DNA of 64,000 nucleotides from Chloroflexus sp. MS-G (GTDB lineage: Bacteria; Chloroflexota; Chloroflexia; Chloroflexales; Chloroflexaceae): the NCBI RefSeq assembly GCF_000735195.1, contig NZ_JPIM01000001.1, positions 37,092 through 101,091 of the forward strand. Reading direction: 5' to 3'. A program made the position numbers and the translations under genes. This document shows positions 37,261 through 47,001 of the stretch, in pieces. The notes below the pieces were generated by a model. That model did no database searches. It was not told where the DNA came from and saw only the letters and a program-made list of their open reading frames with translations. How positions within the stretch are numbered: position 1 is the stretch's first letter; each line of letters begins with the position of its first letter.

Positions 37261-38004
37261 ATGTTTGATCTTCATCACCGAATGGCCATTGTGACTGGTG
37301 CCGGACGTGGGATTGGTCGTGCTGTTGCCGCTGCTCTCATTGAACATGGGGCGTATGTTGCGTTGCTTGACCGTGATGCTGCGGCAGTGGCTGAAACGGC
37401 CGCTCAACTCGGTCCACGTGCGCAGAGTGTGGTTGTCGATGTCGCTGCTGTGCATGAGGTGACGGCGGCAATCGAGGATGTGATTACCAGGTGGGGTAGG
37501 CTCGATATTCTGGTCAACAATGCGGCAGTGCTCAGCACCGCACCGTTTCTCGATTTAACGCCAGAAGAGTGGCACCGCGTGTTGAATGTCAACCTTACGG
37601 CGATCTACTATACATGCCGTGCCGCAGTACCGGCGATGATTACAGCAGGTTATGGTCGCCTGATTACGATTGCTTCGGTTGCCGGTAAACGTGGTGGTGG
37701 CATTCTTGGGAGTGCAGCCTACAGTGCGGCGAAGGCAGGTGCGATTGGATTGACCAAAGCGTTGGCTCGGGAACTCGCTCCGTTTGGGATTACTGCCAAT
37801 ACTGTTTGTCCTGGTCCGGTCGAAACTCCACTCCTTGCCGCGATGACGCCGGAATTACGAGATCGGGCACAGCGTCTCATTCCACTGGGTCGGTTTGCAG
37901 CGCCGTCTGAAGTGGCTGCAGCAGTCGTTTTTCTGGCCTCAACAGAAGCCGCGTTTATTACTGGCGAAACGCTCGATGTCGATGGTGGGCTGACGATGGA
38001 TTAG
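37261..38004 (+). CDS. SDR family oxidoreductase (FabG-like)
   Basis: A 247-residue short-chain dehydrogenase. TGAGRGIGRAV binds NAD(P), NNAAVL follows, and the catalytic Ser-Tyr-Lys set lies in IASVAGK and YSAAKAG. PGPVETPL and the closing TGETLDVDGGLTMD are typical of the classical family. The substrate cannot be named; 3-oxoacyl-ACP reductase or sugar/steroid-type dehydrogenases all look like this. It is a single gene with no pathway neighbours. Confidence 0.9.
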   Translation: MFDLHHRMAIVTGAGRGIGRAVAAALIEHGAYVALLDRDAAAVAETAAQLGPRAQSVVVDVAAVHEVTAAIEDVITRWGRLDILVNNAAVLSTAPFLDLTPEEWHRVLNVNLTAIYYTCRAAVPAMITAGYGRLITIASVAGKRGGGILGSAAYSAAKAGAIGLTKALARELAPFGITANTVCPGPVETPLLAAMTPELRDRAQRLIPLGRFAAPSEVAAAVVFLASTEAAFITGETLDVDGGLTMD

Positions 38005-38089
38005 GACGAAACGAAACGTTGAATGTTATACGTTTGTGAAAATATGGTAGCATATGAAGGCGTAGCAGTGTTATAGAGGGCATTCGGAC

Positions 38090-39169
38090 ATGAATGAAAC
38101 AACAATTGCTCATCTATCTCCTGAACAGGGTCGCCAGCTCCGCCAATTCCTGCTATGGATGGCAGGGGTTGTTGGGGTAGTAGCCCTCATTGCTACGGTA
38201 TCTGCCCTGATCTGGCAAACCACCCCCCTGGTCGCGCTGATGATACTCGACTGGGTGCTGGTGGTTGGTTTGTTACAGGCATGGGGGCAGGCGAAAAGTG
38301 GTCAGATCCGTATCGCGCTAACGACTTCTTTTGTTGCATTGACCCTGTATGGTTTCCTGGGTGCTATTGTTTTGCCTGATTTGGCGCCATTAATGGCATT
38401 TGGCCCGATTATTGCGATTGTCACAATGCTTCCCTTTGTAAGTGGCGCAATCCTCAAGCGCTTACTCATCGTAGCGTGGATTGCGGTGATTGCCACGATG
38501 GTCGTTGGTTCGCAAGTGCAGTTCTTCCCACCGATTCCGGAACCGCTGGTGTTGCCGTTTCAATTCACCGGAGTAGCAGGTATCAGTGCAATTTTGCTGC
38601 TTCAGCTCTGGGTTTTCCACGAACGCCTCTTTGGTGTCATTGCTCAACTGCGTGAGATGAACGAAGCACTTGCGCAAGAGCGTAACGGATTGCAGGAACG
38701 GATTGCGCAACGAACGGCTGATTTACAGCAGGCCCTGGCTGAAGTGGAACGGCAAATGACCGAGCAGTCACGGTTGTTACGTGAGAATGAACGTCAACGT
38801 GAGCTAATTCGTGGTTTGAGTATGCCGGTACTGCCCGTTACCCACGAGACGTTGATTATGCCGTTGGTCGGCGAGCTTGACGCGGAACGAGTTGCTCTGG
38901 CTCAGGCTACTGCGCTTCAGGCAATTGATCGGACGAACGCCCGTCATCTGGTGATTGATATTACCGGAATGCCCTTTGTTGACACGACAGTTGCTGCAGG
39001 GTTGATGCAACTAGTACAGGCTACTCGTTTGCTGGGAGCAACCGTTACGCTGGTTGGTATCCGGCCAGAAGTTGCTCAGACAATTGTTGCGCTTGGTATT
39101 GATTTGTCAGAGGTAACTACTGCCGCCGATCTTGCCTCTGCCCTTAAGTGGGATCGGGTAGCCGCCTGA
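38090..39169 (+). CDS. Membrane STAS-domain protein (RsbR-like), paralogue 2
   Basis: 359 residues: about six N-terminal spans, a coiled coil (LQERIAQRTADLQQALAEVERQ) and a STAS domain containing GLSMPVLPVTHETLIMPLVGELD, LVIDITGMPFVDTTVAAGLMQLVQATRLLG and GIRPEVAQTIVALGIDLSEV. It keeps Thr in VDT and AQT, positions that correspond by eye to the phosphorylated Thr of RsbR proteins, unlike the copy at 13436-14503. It may act in a partner-switching cascade; an RsbU-like phosphatase lies 11 kb away. Confidence 0.85.
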   Translation: MNETTIAHLSPEQGRQLRQFLLWMAGVVGVVALIATVSALIWQTTPLVALMILDWVLVVGLLQAWGQAKSGQIRIALTTSFVALTLYGFLGAIVLPDLAPLMAFGPIIAIVTMLPFVSGAILKRLLIVAWIAVIATMVVGSQVQFFPPIPEPLVLPFQFTGVAGISAILLLQLWVFHERLFGVIAQLREMNEALAQERNGLQERIAQRTADLQQALAEVERQMTEQSRLLRENERQRELIRGLSMPVLPVTHETLIMPLVGELDAERVALAQATALQAIDRTNARHLVIDITGMPFVDTTVAAGLMQLVQATRLLGATVTLVGIRPEVAQTIVALGIDLSEVTTAADLASALKWDRVAA

Positions 39170-39207
39170 AAGCTGGAGCATAGACGGTAGCGAAGAACAT
39201 GACCATT

Positions 39208-39241
39208 GCCCCTTTCTGTTCTTTATGATGCAGAAAGGGGC
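39208..39241 (+). terminator. Stem-loop after STAS gene
   Basis: GCCCCTTTCTG (39208-39218) and CAGAAAGGGGC (39231-39241) make a perfect 11-bp stem. There is no T run on either side, so it may act as a bidirectional stop or an mRNA end stabiliser between the convergent genes. Confidence 0.45.
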
Positions 39242-39301
39242 TGATCAGGCCTGAGCACCGACGATTGCCGGATGATGCAGACATTCCTCGCACGTTCAGG
39301 C

Positions 39302-39493
39302 CTAGAATGAACGTCGCTGCCGCCGCCGCTGCCGTTCTTCAAGCCAGCGATCGAATGCCTGTGACAGTTCACGCCAGTTAAAGATTTTAACGTCGGGAGC
39401 TACTTGATTGCGCCGAATAATGACCCACGACCACAAAATGGCCTGACCAATAAAGACGAAGATGACGATACCGATCATAATCCAGAGATCCAT
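39302..39493 (-). CDS. Small single-span membrane protein
   Basis: 63 residues. The N-terminal span is MDLWIMIGIVIFVFIGQAILWSWVII, followed by RRNQ and a cytoplasmic tail ending in an Arg-rich segment (LEERQRRRQRRSF). ATG 39493 has AGGAGG at ideal spacing, so translation is likely. No family is recognised. The basic tail could bind nucleic acid or acidic lipids. Confidence 0.68.
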   Translation of the reverse strand: MDLWIMIGIVIFVFIGQAILWSWVIIRRNQVAPDVKIFNWRELSQAFDRWLEERQRRRQRRSF

Positions 39494-39609
39494 CGCTCGC
39501 CTCCTGTCTGCGCATACGTTTGTCATATCATACTGCGATTATGCGCTGAGCGCAACTGCTACCGCGAATGAAGCAGGGTACTTCACCTTTTCCTTCTTTA
39601 CCCGCTCCT

Positions 39610-39639
39610 TTGCGATCTCTGCTTAGCCACTGCTATAAT
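39610..39639 (+). promoter_or_regulatory. Promoter of the PT-rich lipoprotein gene
   Basis: TTGCGA (39610-39615), an 18-bp spacer and TATAAT (39634-39639) with TGC directly before it, so a consensus -10 in extended form. It lies 62 bp before the GTG start. Confidence 0.6.
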
Positions 39640-39700
39640 CAGCATGCGCATTGCCCTGCGTGCCTTCCTGGCAATGCGTCTGAGCAGAAAGGACGGTTTT

Positions 39701-40624
39701 GTGCGTCTATTTGTGTTTGTTCTGATTACAGTGCTGCTCATCGGATGTGGTGCACCTGCTACACCGACGCCATCGCCGACAGCCATTCCGACACCGGTGC
39801 CATCGCCAACACCGTTACCGACTCCAACCCCACTACCAACGCCAACCCTAACCCCAACACCCGTCGCAGAACCGGCAGGCACGGCAATTCCAGCGGCAAT
39901 TCGGCAGACGGCAAATATCGATACCTACCGGATGCAACTGTCATTGCGTGGGAGTGGTCTGGTTGGAGGTTTTAATCTGGGGAATAATCTAACCGATCTC
40001 TTGACTCTCGATGGGCAGTTTGCTGGCGCCGATGTTTCATTCACACTGCGCGGTTTTCTGGCAGCGTTTCTCGGCGCCGATGTGACCCGTGGCCTACAGG
40101 CTATGACGGTTGGTGGTGTCAGTTATGTGCGCGGGCCGCTTACCTTCCTCGGTGCGCCCGATGATGTCTGGTACCGACTAACGCCAGAACAGAGTGCCAT
40201 CGCTACCCCGCCAACGCAGGTTGATACGACATTAAGCGCAGTTAGCCGTTCAGGTGCCGATTTCAGCCGCTTCACCGCTGGGGCAGTCGTCGAGCAAGAT
40301 GGTGTGCAATGTCAGGAATACTTGGGCGACCGTGACGCTACGACCGCTCTCTTTTCCAGTCTAGGTGCAGTTGGCTTACCTACCCAGTTGCCCGATAGTA
40401 CCGTTTCCGAAGCCTCTGCTCGCATACTGGTATGTGCAGATGGCTATCTGCGTCAGTTGACAATCACGTTCGATGGTACGGCAACTGATCCGCAAGGGCA
40501 GGCTCAACCTTTTTCGTTTGTCCTTGATGTCCGGTTGAGTGATATTAACCGTCCTGTTCGTTTGACACCGCCCGCAGATGCCCGTGACCTACCCAATCCA
40601 GGCAGTGGTTCTCCACGCCCATGA
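39701..40624 (+). CDS. Lipoprotein with Pro/Thr-rich linker (LppX/LprG-like fold possible)
   Basis: 307 residues, GTG start at 39701 with AAAGGA upstream. The signal ends in VLLIGC (lipidated Cys). Next is a linker of about 35 residues built from repeated PTP and PSPTPLPTP units, typical of surface-tethered Chloroflexi proteins. The remainder (from about residue 70) has IRQTANIDTYRMQLSLRGSG and a later VEQDGVQCQEYLGD block, which suggests the LppX/LprAFG type of beta-sheet lipid-binding lipoprotein. That assignment rests on general pattern only. Confidence 0.75.
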   Translation: MRLFVFVLITVLLIGCGAPATPTPSPTAIPTPVPSPTPLPTPTPLPTPTLTPTPVAEPAGTAIPAAIRQTANIDTYRMQLSLRGSGLVGGFNLGNNLTDLLTLDGQFAGADVSFTLRGFLAAFLGADVTRGLQAMTVGGVSYVRGPLTFLGAPDDVWYRLTPEQSAIATPPTQVDTTLSAVSRSGADFSRFTAGAVVEQDGVQCQEYLGDRDATTALFSSLGAVGLPTQLPDSTVSEASARILVCADGYLRQLTITFDGTATDPQGQAQPFSFVLDVRLSDINRPVRLTPPADARDLPNPGSGSPRP

Positions 40625-40766
40625 AATTATGCAACGTCAGCCGCTATTTCAGCGTAAAAAAGGAGGAGAGCATGAAGCGTGCTGTGAAATCGTCTGCTCA
40701 CCGCTTCATCGTCTTTTAAATGCTCACACCTGTTGACCGAAAGGTGCTGTAGAGAGGAGATTGGGC

Positions 40767-43505
40767 ATGCGAATCGCATTGCGCTGGTGGATCGGGGTGG
40801 TGCTTGCTCTAGTATTCCTGACGCAGGTATGGGCGCAGGGGCAGCTGGTGATCTTCGATCCCGCTGGTCGTCTGAATAAACCTGCCGTTCAGACCGCTGC
40901 TGACCCGCTGCTACGCCGTGGAGCACAGGTAGCAGTGTATGTTGTTGATTCCGGTGGTGAAGCTGATTTTGAACGACGGCTCATCGCCGACGGCCTGGCT
41001 CGTAGTGATGGCGCTGTGCGCTCGACGCTGATTGCCATTTACGTCGCAGTGAATGATCGCTATAGTGCGATCTGGTTCGGTGACGAATGGAGCGACGCGC
41101 TGGCAGTCAATGACAACTACAAGCTGATCCGTACCGATAAACTTAACCCTGGTCTATCAGATGGCGATTTTACGCGCGGTGTAACGAGTGCATTAACGGC
41201 CATTGAAGCTGCAATCGTTAATCCGCCACGTCCGGGTGGCGGGATTACCATCAATACCGATTTAACCCCCGTCGTGATCGGCGGGTTGGGTCTGGCTGGC
41301 GTAGCGGCTGCCGGTGTCGGTGTGTACCAGCTTCGCCGTCGCCAAAAGACTCGTCAGGCTGCCGAGCGGCGATTGCGTGATGCTCGTGAACGGATTGGCA
41401 CCCTGATCGTGCAGCTTGGGCAACGATTTAACAGTTCGCTCGAGAAGGCGAAGTTTGACCGTCTTTCGTATCCACCAGCAGCGGTAGCCGAGTTAGAGCA
41501 GATGCAGGAGGTCGTGCGTAAAGCGTTTACCGACTTAAAAGTCGCTTTTGACGAGATTGGCGAGCAACTGGAACGTGAAGCAAAGCCATCGGTGCAGCGG
41601 TTAGAGAGAGCAGCAACCGCTTATGAACAGCTACAGGCAAAGGCCGCAGAGGTTGCCAGTTACCTTGATGCGCTTGATCAACGGCGTGCTCATTATGAAG
41701 CATTGATGCGTCAGGCGCAGGAGGATGTTGCACGCGCAAAAAAAGTCCTGACCGACGTCTCTGAGCGCTTGCCTCAGTTTGGGAAGGAATTAACCGATCA
41801 TGCAGCCGTGCTCAGGCCGATTCAGTCTGTTCTTCATCGGGCAGAAGCGGCCCTAGAGCGATTAGAGGCTCCTGAGGCAATCCACACAGCGCAAGAGGCG
41901 TCGGTAATCGGACAGACCCTGATTGACATTCTCGACCGGTATGCAACTGTACGAGCCGCTATTCCTCAAGGCCGCCGCACCGCAGAGGCGCTGGCCGCTG
42001 AGGGTTATCGGATGGAAGCATGTCACGCAGCCCTCGATGAAGCGCGAGCAGCGCTGGATCGACTGGCAGATACGTTACAGCAAGGTACAATACCAGCGGC
42101 AACCACTGCAATCGCAGAAGCTGAAGCAGCGCTTGCACGGGCGCAGCGAGAAGGCTTTGATCTTCCGACCATTCGGGCTGACAACGAACGTCGTATTGCA
42201 GCGCTGGCCGCACGTGGCCCGCAAACAGCAAAATTGATTGCCGCTGGGCGCGAGGCATTTGATCTGGTTGATGAATTTGCCGAGAGCACCTGGGCTGATA
42301 TTCGTGGAAACGGTAGTGAGGCAGAGGCAGCCGTTGCACGTGCTTTTGAGCATTGGAAGCAGGCGCGAACAGCGAATACGATGGAAGTACAAGAATTTCT
42401 GGCTGCGCGCTCGTATCTTGATGCTGCCGAGCAGGAACTCGATCACGCGGTGCGGCTGATTACGGCGATTACCGATCGGCTTCGTGCGTTGGAAGAAGCC
42501 CGATCTATCGCCCGTGACCTTCTAGCCGAGGCAGAACGGTCGATTGCAGATGGAACATCGTTTGTTGCGGCCCATAATCCTGATGTCAGTCCTCATGCTG
42601 ATGCTCTACTAAGGCAGGCGGCAGCTCTGCTGGCGACGGCGAAGGCCGAAGCAGCCAAAGCAAAACCCGATTGGCTACAACTGGTTCGCGCCGCGCAAGA
42701 AGCTGATCGCCTGGCCGATGAAGCGCTGGCCGGCGCCCGTGATGAAGTTGAGCAGACCACTCGCTTACGTGAGCGTGCACAGCAGATAAAGCAACTGGCA
42801 ACCAATGAAGTGCAAAAACTGGTGCATTACGTGGCTGTTCACGATGCCGATCTTTCCCCAGCGGTCCGTCAACAGCTTGAGCAGGTACGAACAATGCTGC
42901 AACAGGCATACACGTTATTCCAGCAGGCTGAAATCCACGAAGATGAGGCACGTCGGCAGGCATTGACCGCAGCGATTGAACAGTACCAGTCTCTGGCCGA
43001 GGCTGCAACCACGACGTACCAGCAGGCATATGCCGAAGTACAGCGTTTAGAAACGTTACGTGCTGAACTCAATCAGGTTTTGCAGCGGGTACGTGAAAAG
43101 TTGAACCGCATTACTCAACTACAACGTACATCGCCACTGGGGGGGTCATCTGCAGTAGTGGGGCAAATTACGGCATTGCGGCAACGGTTTCACCAAATTC
43201 GGTTACCTATCAATGGTGAAGAAGCATTACGTGCTGCCTTGCGTGAAGCGCAGGACATTGATGTTGCAGCAACCGATTTGCTCAACACGCTACAACCACC
43301 GGTTATCTCACCCCAGGCTACTGATACTATTGTCTCAACACTAATACGGCTGGGGAATATGACCGGTGGTTGGGGGCATAGCTACTCATGGAGTTCATCG
43401 TCGGATTCAAGTGAATGGAGTAGCCGTGGCGGCGGCGGTGGCTCTTTCGGCGGCGGTGGTGGTGGTGGTTCATTTGGTGGCCGCGGCGGTGGTGGAGGTT
43501 GGTAG
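40767..43505 (+). CDS. TPM-domain protein with long coiled coil and Gly-rich tail
   Basis: 912 residues. A signal peptide (LALVFLTQVWAQ) precedes a TPM-like extracytoplasmic domain (about residues 25-150; RRGAQVAVYVVDSGG, YVAVNDRYSAIWFGDEW). One span (PVVIGGLGLAGVAAAGVGVYQLRRR) follows, and then about 650 residues of Ala/Glu/Arg-rich coiled coil. The C-terminus is Ser/Trp-rich and then almost pure Gly with Phe and Ser (GGGGGSFGGGGG), as in other TPM/YgcG-type proteins. ATG 40767 has GAGAGGAG. A surface or membrane-scaffold role is likely, but unproven. Confidence 0.8.
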   Translation: MRIALRWWIGVVLALVFLTQVWAQGQLVIFDPAGRLNKPAVQTAADPLLRRGAQVAVYVVDSGGEADFERRLIADGLARSDGAVRSTLIAIYVAVNDRYSAIWFGDEWSDALAVNDNYKLIRTDKLNPGLSDGDFTRGVTSALTAIEAAIVNPPRPGGGITINTDLTPVVIGGLGLAGVAAAGVGVYQLRRRQKTRQAAERRLRDARERIGTLIVQLGQRFNSSLEKAKFDRLSYPPAAVAELEQMQEVVRKAFTDLKVAFDEIGEQLEREAKPSVQRLERAATAYEQLQAKAAEVASYLDALDQRRAHYEALMRQAQEDVARAKKVLTDVSERLPQFGKELTDHAAVLRPIQSVLHRAEAALERLEAPEAIHTAQEASVIGQTLIDILDRYATVRAAIPQGRRTAEALAAEGYRMEACHAALDEARAALDRLADTLQQGTIPAATTAIAEAEAALARAQREGFDLPTIRADNERRIAALAARGPQTAKLIAAGREAFDLVDEFAESTWADIRGNGSEAEAAVARAFEHWKQARTANTMEVQEFLAARSYLDAAEQELDHAVRLITAITDRLRALEEARSIARDLLAEAERSIADGTSFVAAHNPDVSPHADALLRQAAALLATAKAEAAKAKPDWLQLVRAAQEADRLADEALAGARDEVEQTTRLRERAQQIKQLATNEVQKLVHYVAVHDADLSPAVRQQLEQVRTMLQQAYTLFQQAEIHEDEARRQALTAAIEQYQSLAEAATTTYQQAYAEVQRLETLRAELNQVLQRVREKLNRITQLQRTSPLGGSSAVVGQITALRQRFHQIRLPINGEEALRAALREAQDIDVAATDLLNTLQPPVISPQATDTIVSTLIRLGNMTGGWGHSYSWSSSSDSSEWSSRGGGGGSFGGGGGGGSFGGRGGGGGW

Positions 43506-43700
43506 CGATAATTTTCTGGCAGGTTCTTCACTCAACGTCTGCCAGGGTAGTAATGGCTCGTGTCGTTCAACTGTCATCGGTGCGGCTAACAACCGGCGGG
43601 GGCCGTAGCGGAAGAAGAGACCGTGCGTCGTACAACGGAGGTACATACCTTCTGGTACCAGCGGCTGATCGCAACGTGGGCAACGAGGTTGAGATTGCAT
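43470..43700 (-). CDS. Small zinc-ribbon protein
   Basis: 76 residues with CPRCDQPLVPEGMYLRCTTHG, which offers three Cys and a His as one Zn site. The ATG at 43700 has AAGGAG at ideal spacing on the minus strand, so it is likely to be translated. The last 12 codons overlap the end of the Gly-rich TPM gene tail to tail. The target is unknown; ribbons of this size often assist nucleic-acid or protein binding. Confidence 0.68.
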   Translation of the reverse strand: MQSQPRCPRCDQPLVPEGMYLRCTTHGLFFRYGPRRLLAAPMTVERHEPLLPWQTLSEEPARKLSLPTSTTAAATK

Positions 43701-44008
43701 GGTGTTACTCCTTAAATGTCAAACGTCGCTCTACCCAAACGGGCGAGCGACATTGCTGTGACCGGCCTCTTTACCGGTAGATAATCTCTTCTTAGCTATT
43801 GTACAATATTTCTAGTCTTCTGTATAGTACTGTCTTTCAAAATACAGGAGCTTTCATCCTCTGTATTGAGGAACTTCGCAGTACAGGTATCGAAAACGTG
43901 GCAAACCTGTTCTTTCGAGGTCTGTGCTGACAAAATCCGCTCAGCGGTCGCGTCGCACAAGCGTAAACATCCAATGATTATCGCTCTTGGGGAACATCGG
44001 GAACTGTC
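43701..44008. other. Divergent intergenic region between zinc-ribbon and TerB genes
   Basis: Holds GTCGCTC/GAGCGAC and ACCGG/CCGGT stems in the leader of the zinc-ribbon gene and the palindrome ATTGTACAAT (43798-43807). The latter contains a TACAAT -10 on the minus strand. No gene. Confidence 0.4.
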
Positions 44009-44941
44009 ATGGCAAAACATCCACTGGTTATGGCCCTGGCGAAAGTGATAATTGCAGCAGCCTGGGCCGATGGCGAACTCTCGCTTGATGAAATCAACGA
44101 TCTCAAACGGTTGCTGGCCGAACTTGGTCAAACCGGCGGTCAATTCGCCTTGACCGCCGATGAGTGGGCCGAGTTGGAAATGTATCTCTCTTCACCAGTT
44201 GAAGCGGCTGAACGCACACGCCTCGTCGATGATCTGCGCGATCTGATTGTGACGTCGGAAGAACGTCAGATGGTTTTACACACGATTCAGCGGCTGGTGG
44301 CTGCGGATCGAGTAGTGACGCCGGTTGAACGTGAAGTGGTGCAAGCGATTCAGTATGCCCTGGAGCGTGGTAGCCAGAGTTTGCTGCATCAGCTTGGACG
44401 GGCTTTTCGGGTTGCACTCGGAATTCGTGCTCCTGGTCCGAATCGTGAGGAACTGTTGCCGGAATTTCTCCGTAATCGTATTTACTATGCCTTACATATG
44501 CGATTGGGGCAGGACATCGACGCACTTGGGATAGACCGCGATGAATTGCACGTCTTAACGCTGGCCGGTGGTCTCCTTGCCCTGATTGCTCGTGTTGACG
44601 ATCAGGTGACTCCCGCAGAGCACGACCGTATTGTGACCATCCTCAAAGAGTGGTGGCATCTGGATCATACTCGGGCAACGTTGGTCGCTGAAATAGCCTT
44701 GACTGAGAGCGCTTCCAATCTCGATTTTTTTCGTCTTACCAAGGCGTTTGCCGACGCAACAACTGTCGAGCAGCGTGAACGATTTCTCGACGCACTCTTT
44801 GCGGTTGCGCTTGCCGACGGTGAACTTTCTGGCGCTGAAAGCGCCGAAATTAGCCGGATCACGGCTGCAATCAATCTTCCTCATGATCGCTTTGTGGCAG
44901 CACGCTTGCGTCTGCCACGTCAGCCAGGAAAACGTCTATGA
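44009..44941 (+). CDS. Protein with two TerB-like domains
   Basis: 310 residues. The N-terminal TerB-like domain has [30 protein letters not shown], and a second occurs near the C-terminus with [22 protein letters not shown]. Both keep the A-DGE acidic turn that binds metal in TerB. The middle part repeats similar acidic turns ([15 protein letters not shown]). Proteins like this are linked to tellurite/stress responses at the membrane interface. Its last 4 bp overlap pyrC (ATGA), so the two genes are coupled, which is an unusual pairing. Confidence 0.82.
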   Translation: MAKHPLVMALAKVIIAAAWADGELSLDEINDLKRLLAELGQTGGQFALTADEWAELEMYLSSPVEAAERTRLVDDLRDLIVTSEERQMVLHTIQRLVAADRVVTPVEREVVQAIQYALERGSQSLLHQLGRAFRVALGIRAPGPNREELLPEFLRNRIYYALHMRLGQDIDALGIDRDELHVLTLAGGLLALIARVDDQVTPAEHDRIVTILKEWWHLDHTRATLVAEIALTESASNLDFFRLTKAFADATTVEQRERFLDALFAVALADGELSGAESAEISRITAAINLPHDRFVAARLRLPRQPGKRL

Positions 44942-45933
44942 CCATTTCGCTGTTTGCTCCCCTTGATATGCATCTACACCTACGCGAAGGAGCGATGCTC
45001 CGCCTGGTGGCGCCATTTTCTGCGGCTCAGTTTACCGGTGCGGTGATCATGCCGAATCTGGTGCCACCGGTCGATAATCTTGATCGGCTTGCGGCATACG
45101 AGGCCGAAATACGCTCTGCAGTGGCGTCGTATCCGTTTATGCCACTGATGACCCTCTTTTTCCGCGCTTACGATGCCGCTACCTTGCACGCATTACGTGG
45201 GCGAATCTTTGCGATCAAACTCTACCCTGAGGGCGTGACCACGAATAGTACTGGTGGGGTCAGTGATTTGCAGGCAATTGAGCCGACGTTGGCTGTTATG
45301 GAAGAGTTAGGGATTCCCCTGCTTGTACACGGTGAAAGCCACGGTTTTGTGCTGGATCGTGAAACTGAATTCTTACCGGTGTATGAGCGCTGGGCCCAGA
45401 CCTTCCCCCGTCTACGAATTGTGATGGAACATATCACGACGGCTGCGGCGCTCGAATTACTTGACCGCTACCCGAACCTGTTTGCTACAGTAACGCTCCA
45501 CCATCTCTTGATTACCCTTGATGATGTAGCTGGTGGTCTGCTACAACCTCATCTGTTCTGTAAACCAATTGCCAAACGACCGTCAGACCGCGATGCACTT
45601 TTGGCCGCAGCTCTGTCTGGTCATCCTAAATTGATGTTTGGCAGTGATTCGGCACCGCACCCGATTGAGCGCAAGGAGGCGGCGTTTTGTGCTGCCGGTG
45701 TCTTTTCGGCGCCGGTGCTGTTGCCGATGCTGGTTGAACTGTTTGAGCGTCATCATGCGCTCGACCGTTTGCCCGATTTTGTGAGCGGTAATGCTTGCCG
45801 TATTCATGGGTTGAAGCCACCGCAGCGCGAGGTGCGATTGGTTGAAGACCCCTGGACGGTACCACCACGGTACGGTGATGTCGTGCCGTTCGCTGCCGGT
45901 CAAACATTACGCTGGCGCGTACTGACCGACTAG
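44938..45933 (+). CDS. pyrC: Dihydroorotase, class II (E. coli PyrC type)
   Basis: Closes carbamoyl-aspartate to dihydroorotate in pyrimidine synthesis. The 331-residue size is that of the class II enzymes. Metal ligands are visible: DMHLHLRE, the carboxylated Lys in [24 protein letters not shown] and the catalytic Asp in FGSDSAPHP. It is co-transcribed with the TerB-like gene and convergent with the next gene (4-bp overlap). Other pyr genes are absent. Confidence 0.94.
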   Translation: MTISLFAPLDMHLHLREGAMLRLVAPFSAAQFTGAVIMPNLVPPVDNLDRLAAYEAEIRSAVASYPFMPLMTLFFRAYDAATLHALRGRIFAIKLYPEGVTTNSTGGVSDLQAIEPTLAVMEELGIPLLVHGESHGFVLDRETEFLPVYERWAQTFPRLRIVMEHITTAAALELLDRYPNLFATVTLHHLLITLDDVAGGLLQPHLFCKPIAKRPSDRDALLAAALSGHPKLMFGSDSAPHPIERKEAAFCAAGVFSAPVLLPMLVELFERHHALDRLPDFVSGNACRIHGLKPPQREVRLVEDPWTVPPRYGDVVPFAAGQTLRWRVLTD

Positions 45934-46391
45934 GTGATTACTTTTCCGGCTAAACCACCACCCCATACCTCTGGCGGTGGTGTTGGGGTGAACAGATCGG
46001 TAACATCGATTGCCTGCCGTAAACGGCCAAAGGTAGTCGCAATAAAGGTGATGCAGCGTAAACGTGCCGATGGTACCGGTCGTTCGAGTTCTTGTAGCGG
46101 CCCTACGTCAATGCGGTAATAACGATCTCCGGCTCGTGGGTGGGTTGCCTCCGCTGGGAGAAGATCACGGCGGTGTACAAGCTGGTAACGTACAATAGCG
46201 GCATAGTACTGAATCTGCCAGCGCGCCTGACCAAATGAGGCCGGTTGATAAAAGGCCAGGTAATCGGCGGCGAGTTGCGGTGGCGTATGGGCCAGCGGTA
46301 GTCGGTACCAACCTGCGGTACGTACTAGTTCCAGGTCGTGCGGTTTTGGCACGATAACTACAAGGACACGGGCATCATCGTCAGGGTTCAT
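45930..46391 (-). CDS. Conserved hypothetical protein
   Basis: 153 residues, start ATG 46391 with AAAGGAG upstream. The N-terminus reads [32 protein letters not shown], followed by [18 protein letters not shown] and [19 protein letters not shown]. The pattern (a short beta strand, GWYR, then YY and a basic RRxLLP) belongs to a widespread family without known function, possibly a nuclease-like fold. It overlaps the end of pyrC by 4 bp. Confidence 0.75.
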   Translation of the reverse strand: MNPDDDARVLVVIVPKPHDLELVRTAGWYRLPLAHTPPQLAADYLAFYQPASFGQARWQIQYYAAIVRYQLVHRRDLLPAEATHPRAGDRYYRIDVGPLQELERPVPSARLRCITFIATTFGRLRQAIDVTDLFTPTPPPEVWGGGLAGKVIT

Positions 46392-46433
46392 TATACACTC
46401 CTTTGAAAACATAATGCTCTCATTCCTTGTGAA

Positions 46434-46452
46434 TGCGGGCCTCTGGCCCGCA
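46434..46452. repeat. REP-like GC-rich hairpin, copy 1
   Basis: TGCGGGCC-TCT-GGCCCGCA, an 8-bp stem with a 3-nt loop, preceded by CATTCCTTGTGAA. Two near-identical copies occur at 53789-53807 and 53900-53918, all outside genes. Confidence 0.6.
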
Positions 46453-46527
46453 CCTGCATGTGAGCGAGTGGCACGCTGTCTGAGTTGTCTGGCTATGCTC
46501 CACCGCATCTGGCTGCGGATCGTACCT

Positions 46528-46844
46528 GAGAGCCTGAACAAAAACCCGGATTTCTTATTGCGAACGTACCGTGCTCGTGCGACCATTTCGTGAGGGTATC
46601 AACATTCTTTCGCTCCAGCCACCCCACGTTCCCCCTTTCCTCGCCCTGTGTGGGAAAGAAAGGGGGGCAGGGTGAAAGGTGGGGGGCGCCAGGCGTGTTC
46701 TGCAGCACCGGCGCTGAAACCGTTGCTACCCGTTTCCATGGCCTCGAAGAGCTGCATGCGTTGCTCGCCAACGTTTCCCGAACCATTCTGGAGATGCCAT
46801 TGGTCGAGCCTCAGCAAAAGCCCAGGTTCTAATCACGCTCTAAG
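46528..46844. repeat. Intergenic repeat family, copy A (317 bp)
   Basis: Starts GAGAGCCTGAACAAAAACCC and ends with a related direct repeat (GAGCCTCAGCAAAAGCCCAG at about 46806-46825). Shared internal blocks with copy B at 59399-59640 include CGTGCGACCATT, a C-rich block before TGTGTGG, and CTGGAGATGCCAT. No conserved reading frame is evident. Confidence 0.55.
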
Positions 46845-46944
46845 AACCCCTATCTCTCCCGATTGACAGCAAGCCACTGTTGGTAGCGGAGCGTACCGCT
46901 ACCCACTCATTTCGCGACCAATCCCGAGTATCTGCATCAATCCG

Positions 46945-46953
46945 TGGTACACT
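46945..46953 (+). promoter_or_regulatory. Extended -10 promoter (TGG-TACACT) of the lipocalin gene
   Basis: TGG-TACACT lies about 50 bp before ATG 47002. No clear -35. Confidence 0.4.
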
Positions 46954-47001
46954 ACTAAAGAGACTTCCTATTTATATAACCGTTACAACGAGCGAAAAGT
47001 T

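Larger units (their letters stand above)
46392..47001. other. Intergenic region made largely of repeats
   Basis: Contains one REP-like hairpin (46434-46452), the 317-bp direct-repeat-bounded element (46528-46844) and the extended -10 of the next gene at 46945-46953. No gene recognised. Confidence 0.5.

Noticed and set aside
39760..39880. Tandem CCAACACC-like DNA repeats
   Set aside because: They encode the PTP-rich linker of a lipoprotein and are explained by the protein.
43420..43505. Glycine-rich repeats as a possible repeat array or CRISPR
   Set aside because: The repeats are short GGC/GGT codon runs in a protein tail without spacers; no CRISPR array was found in the window.
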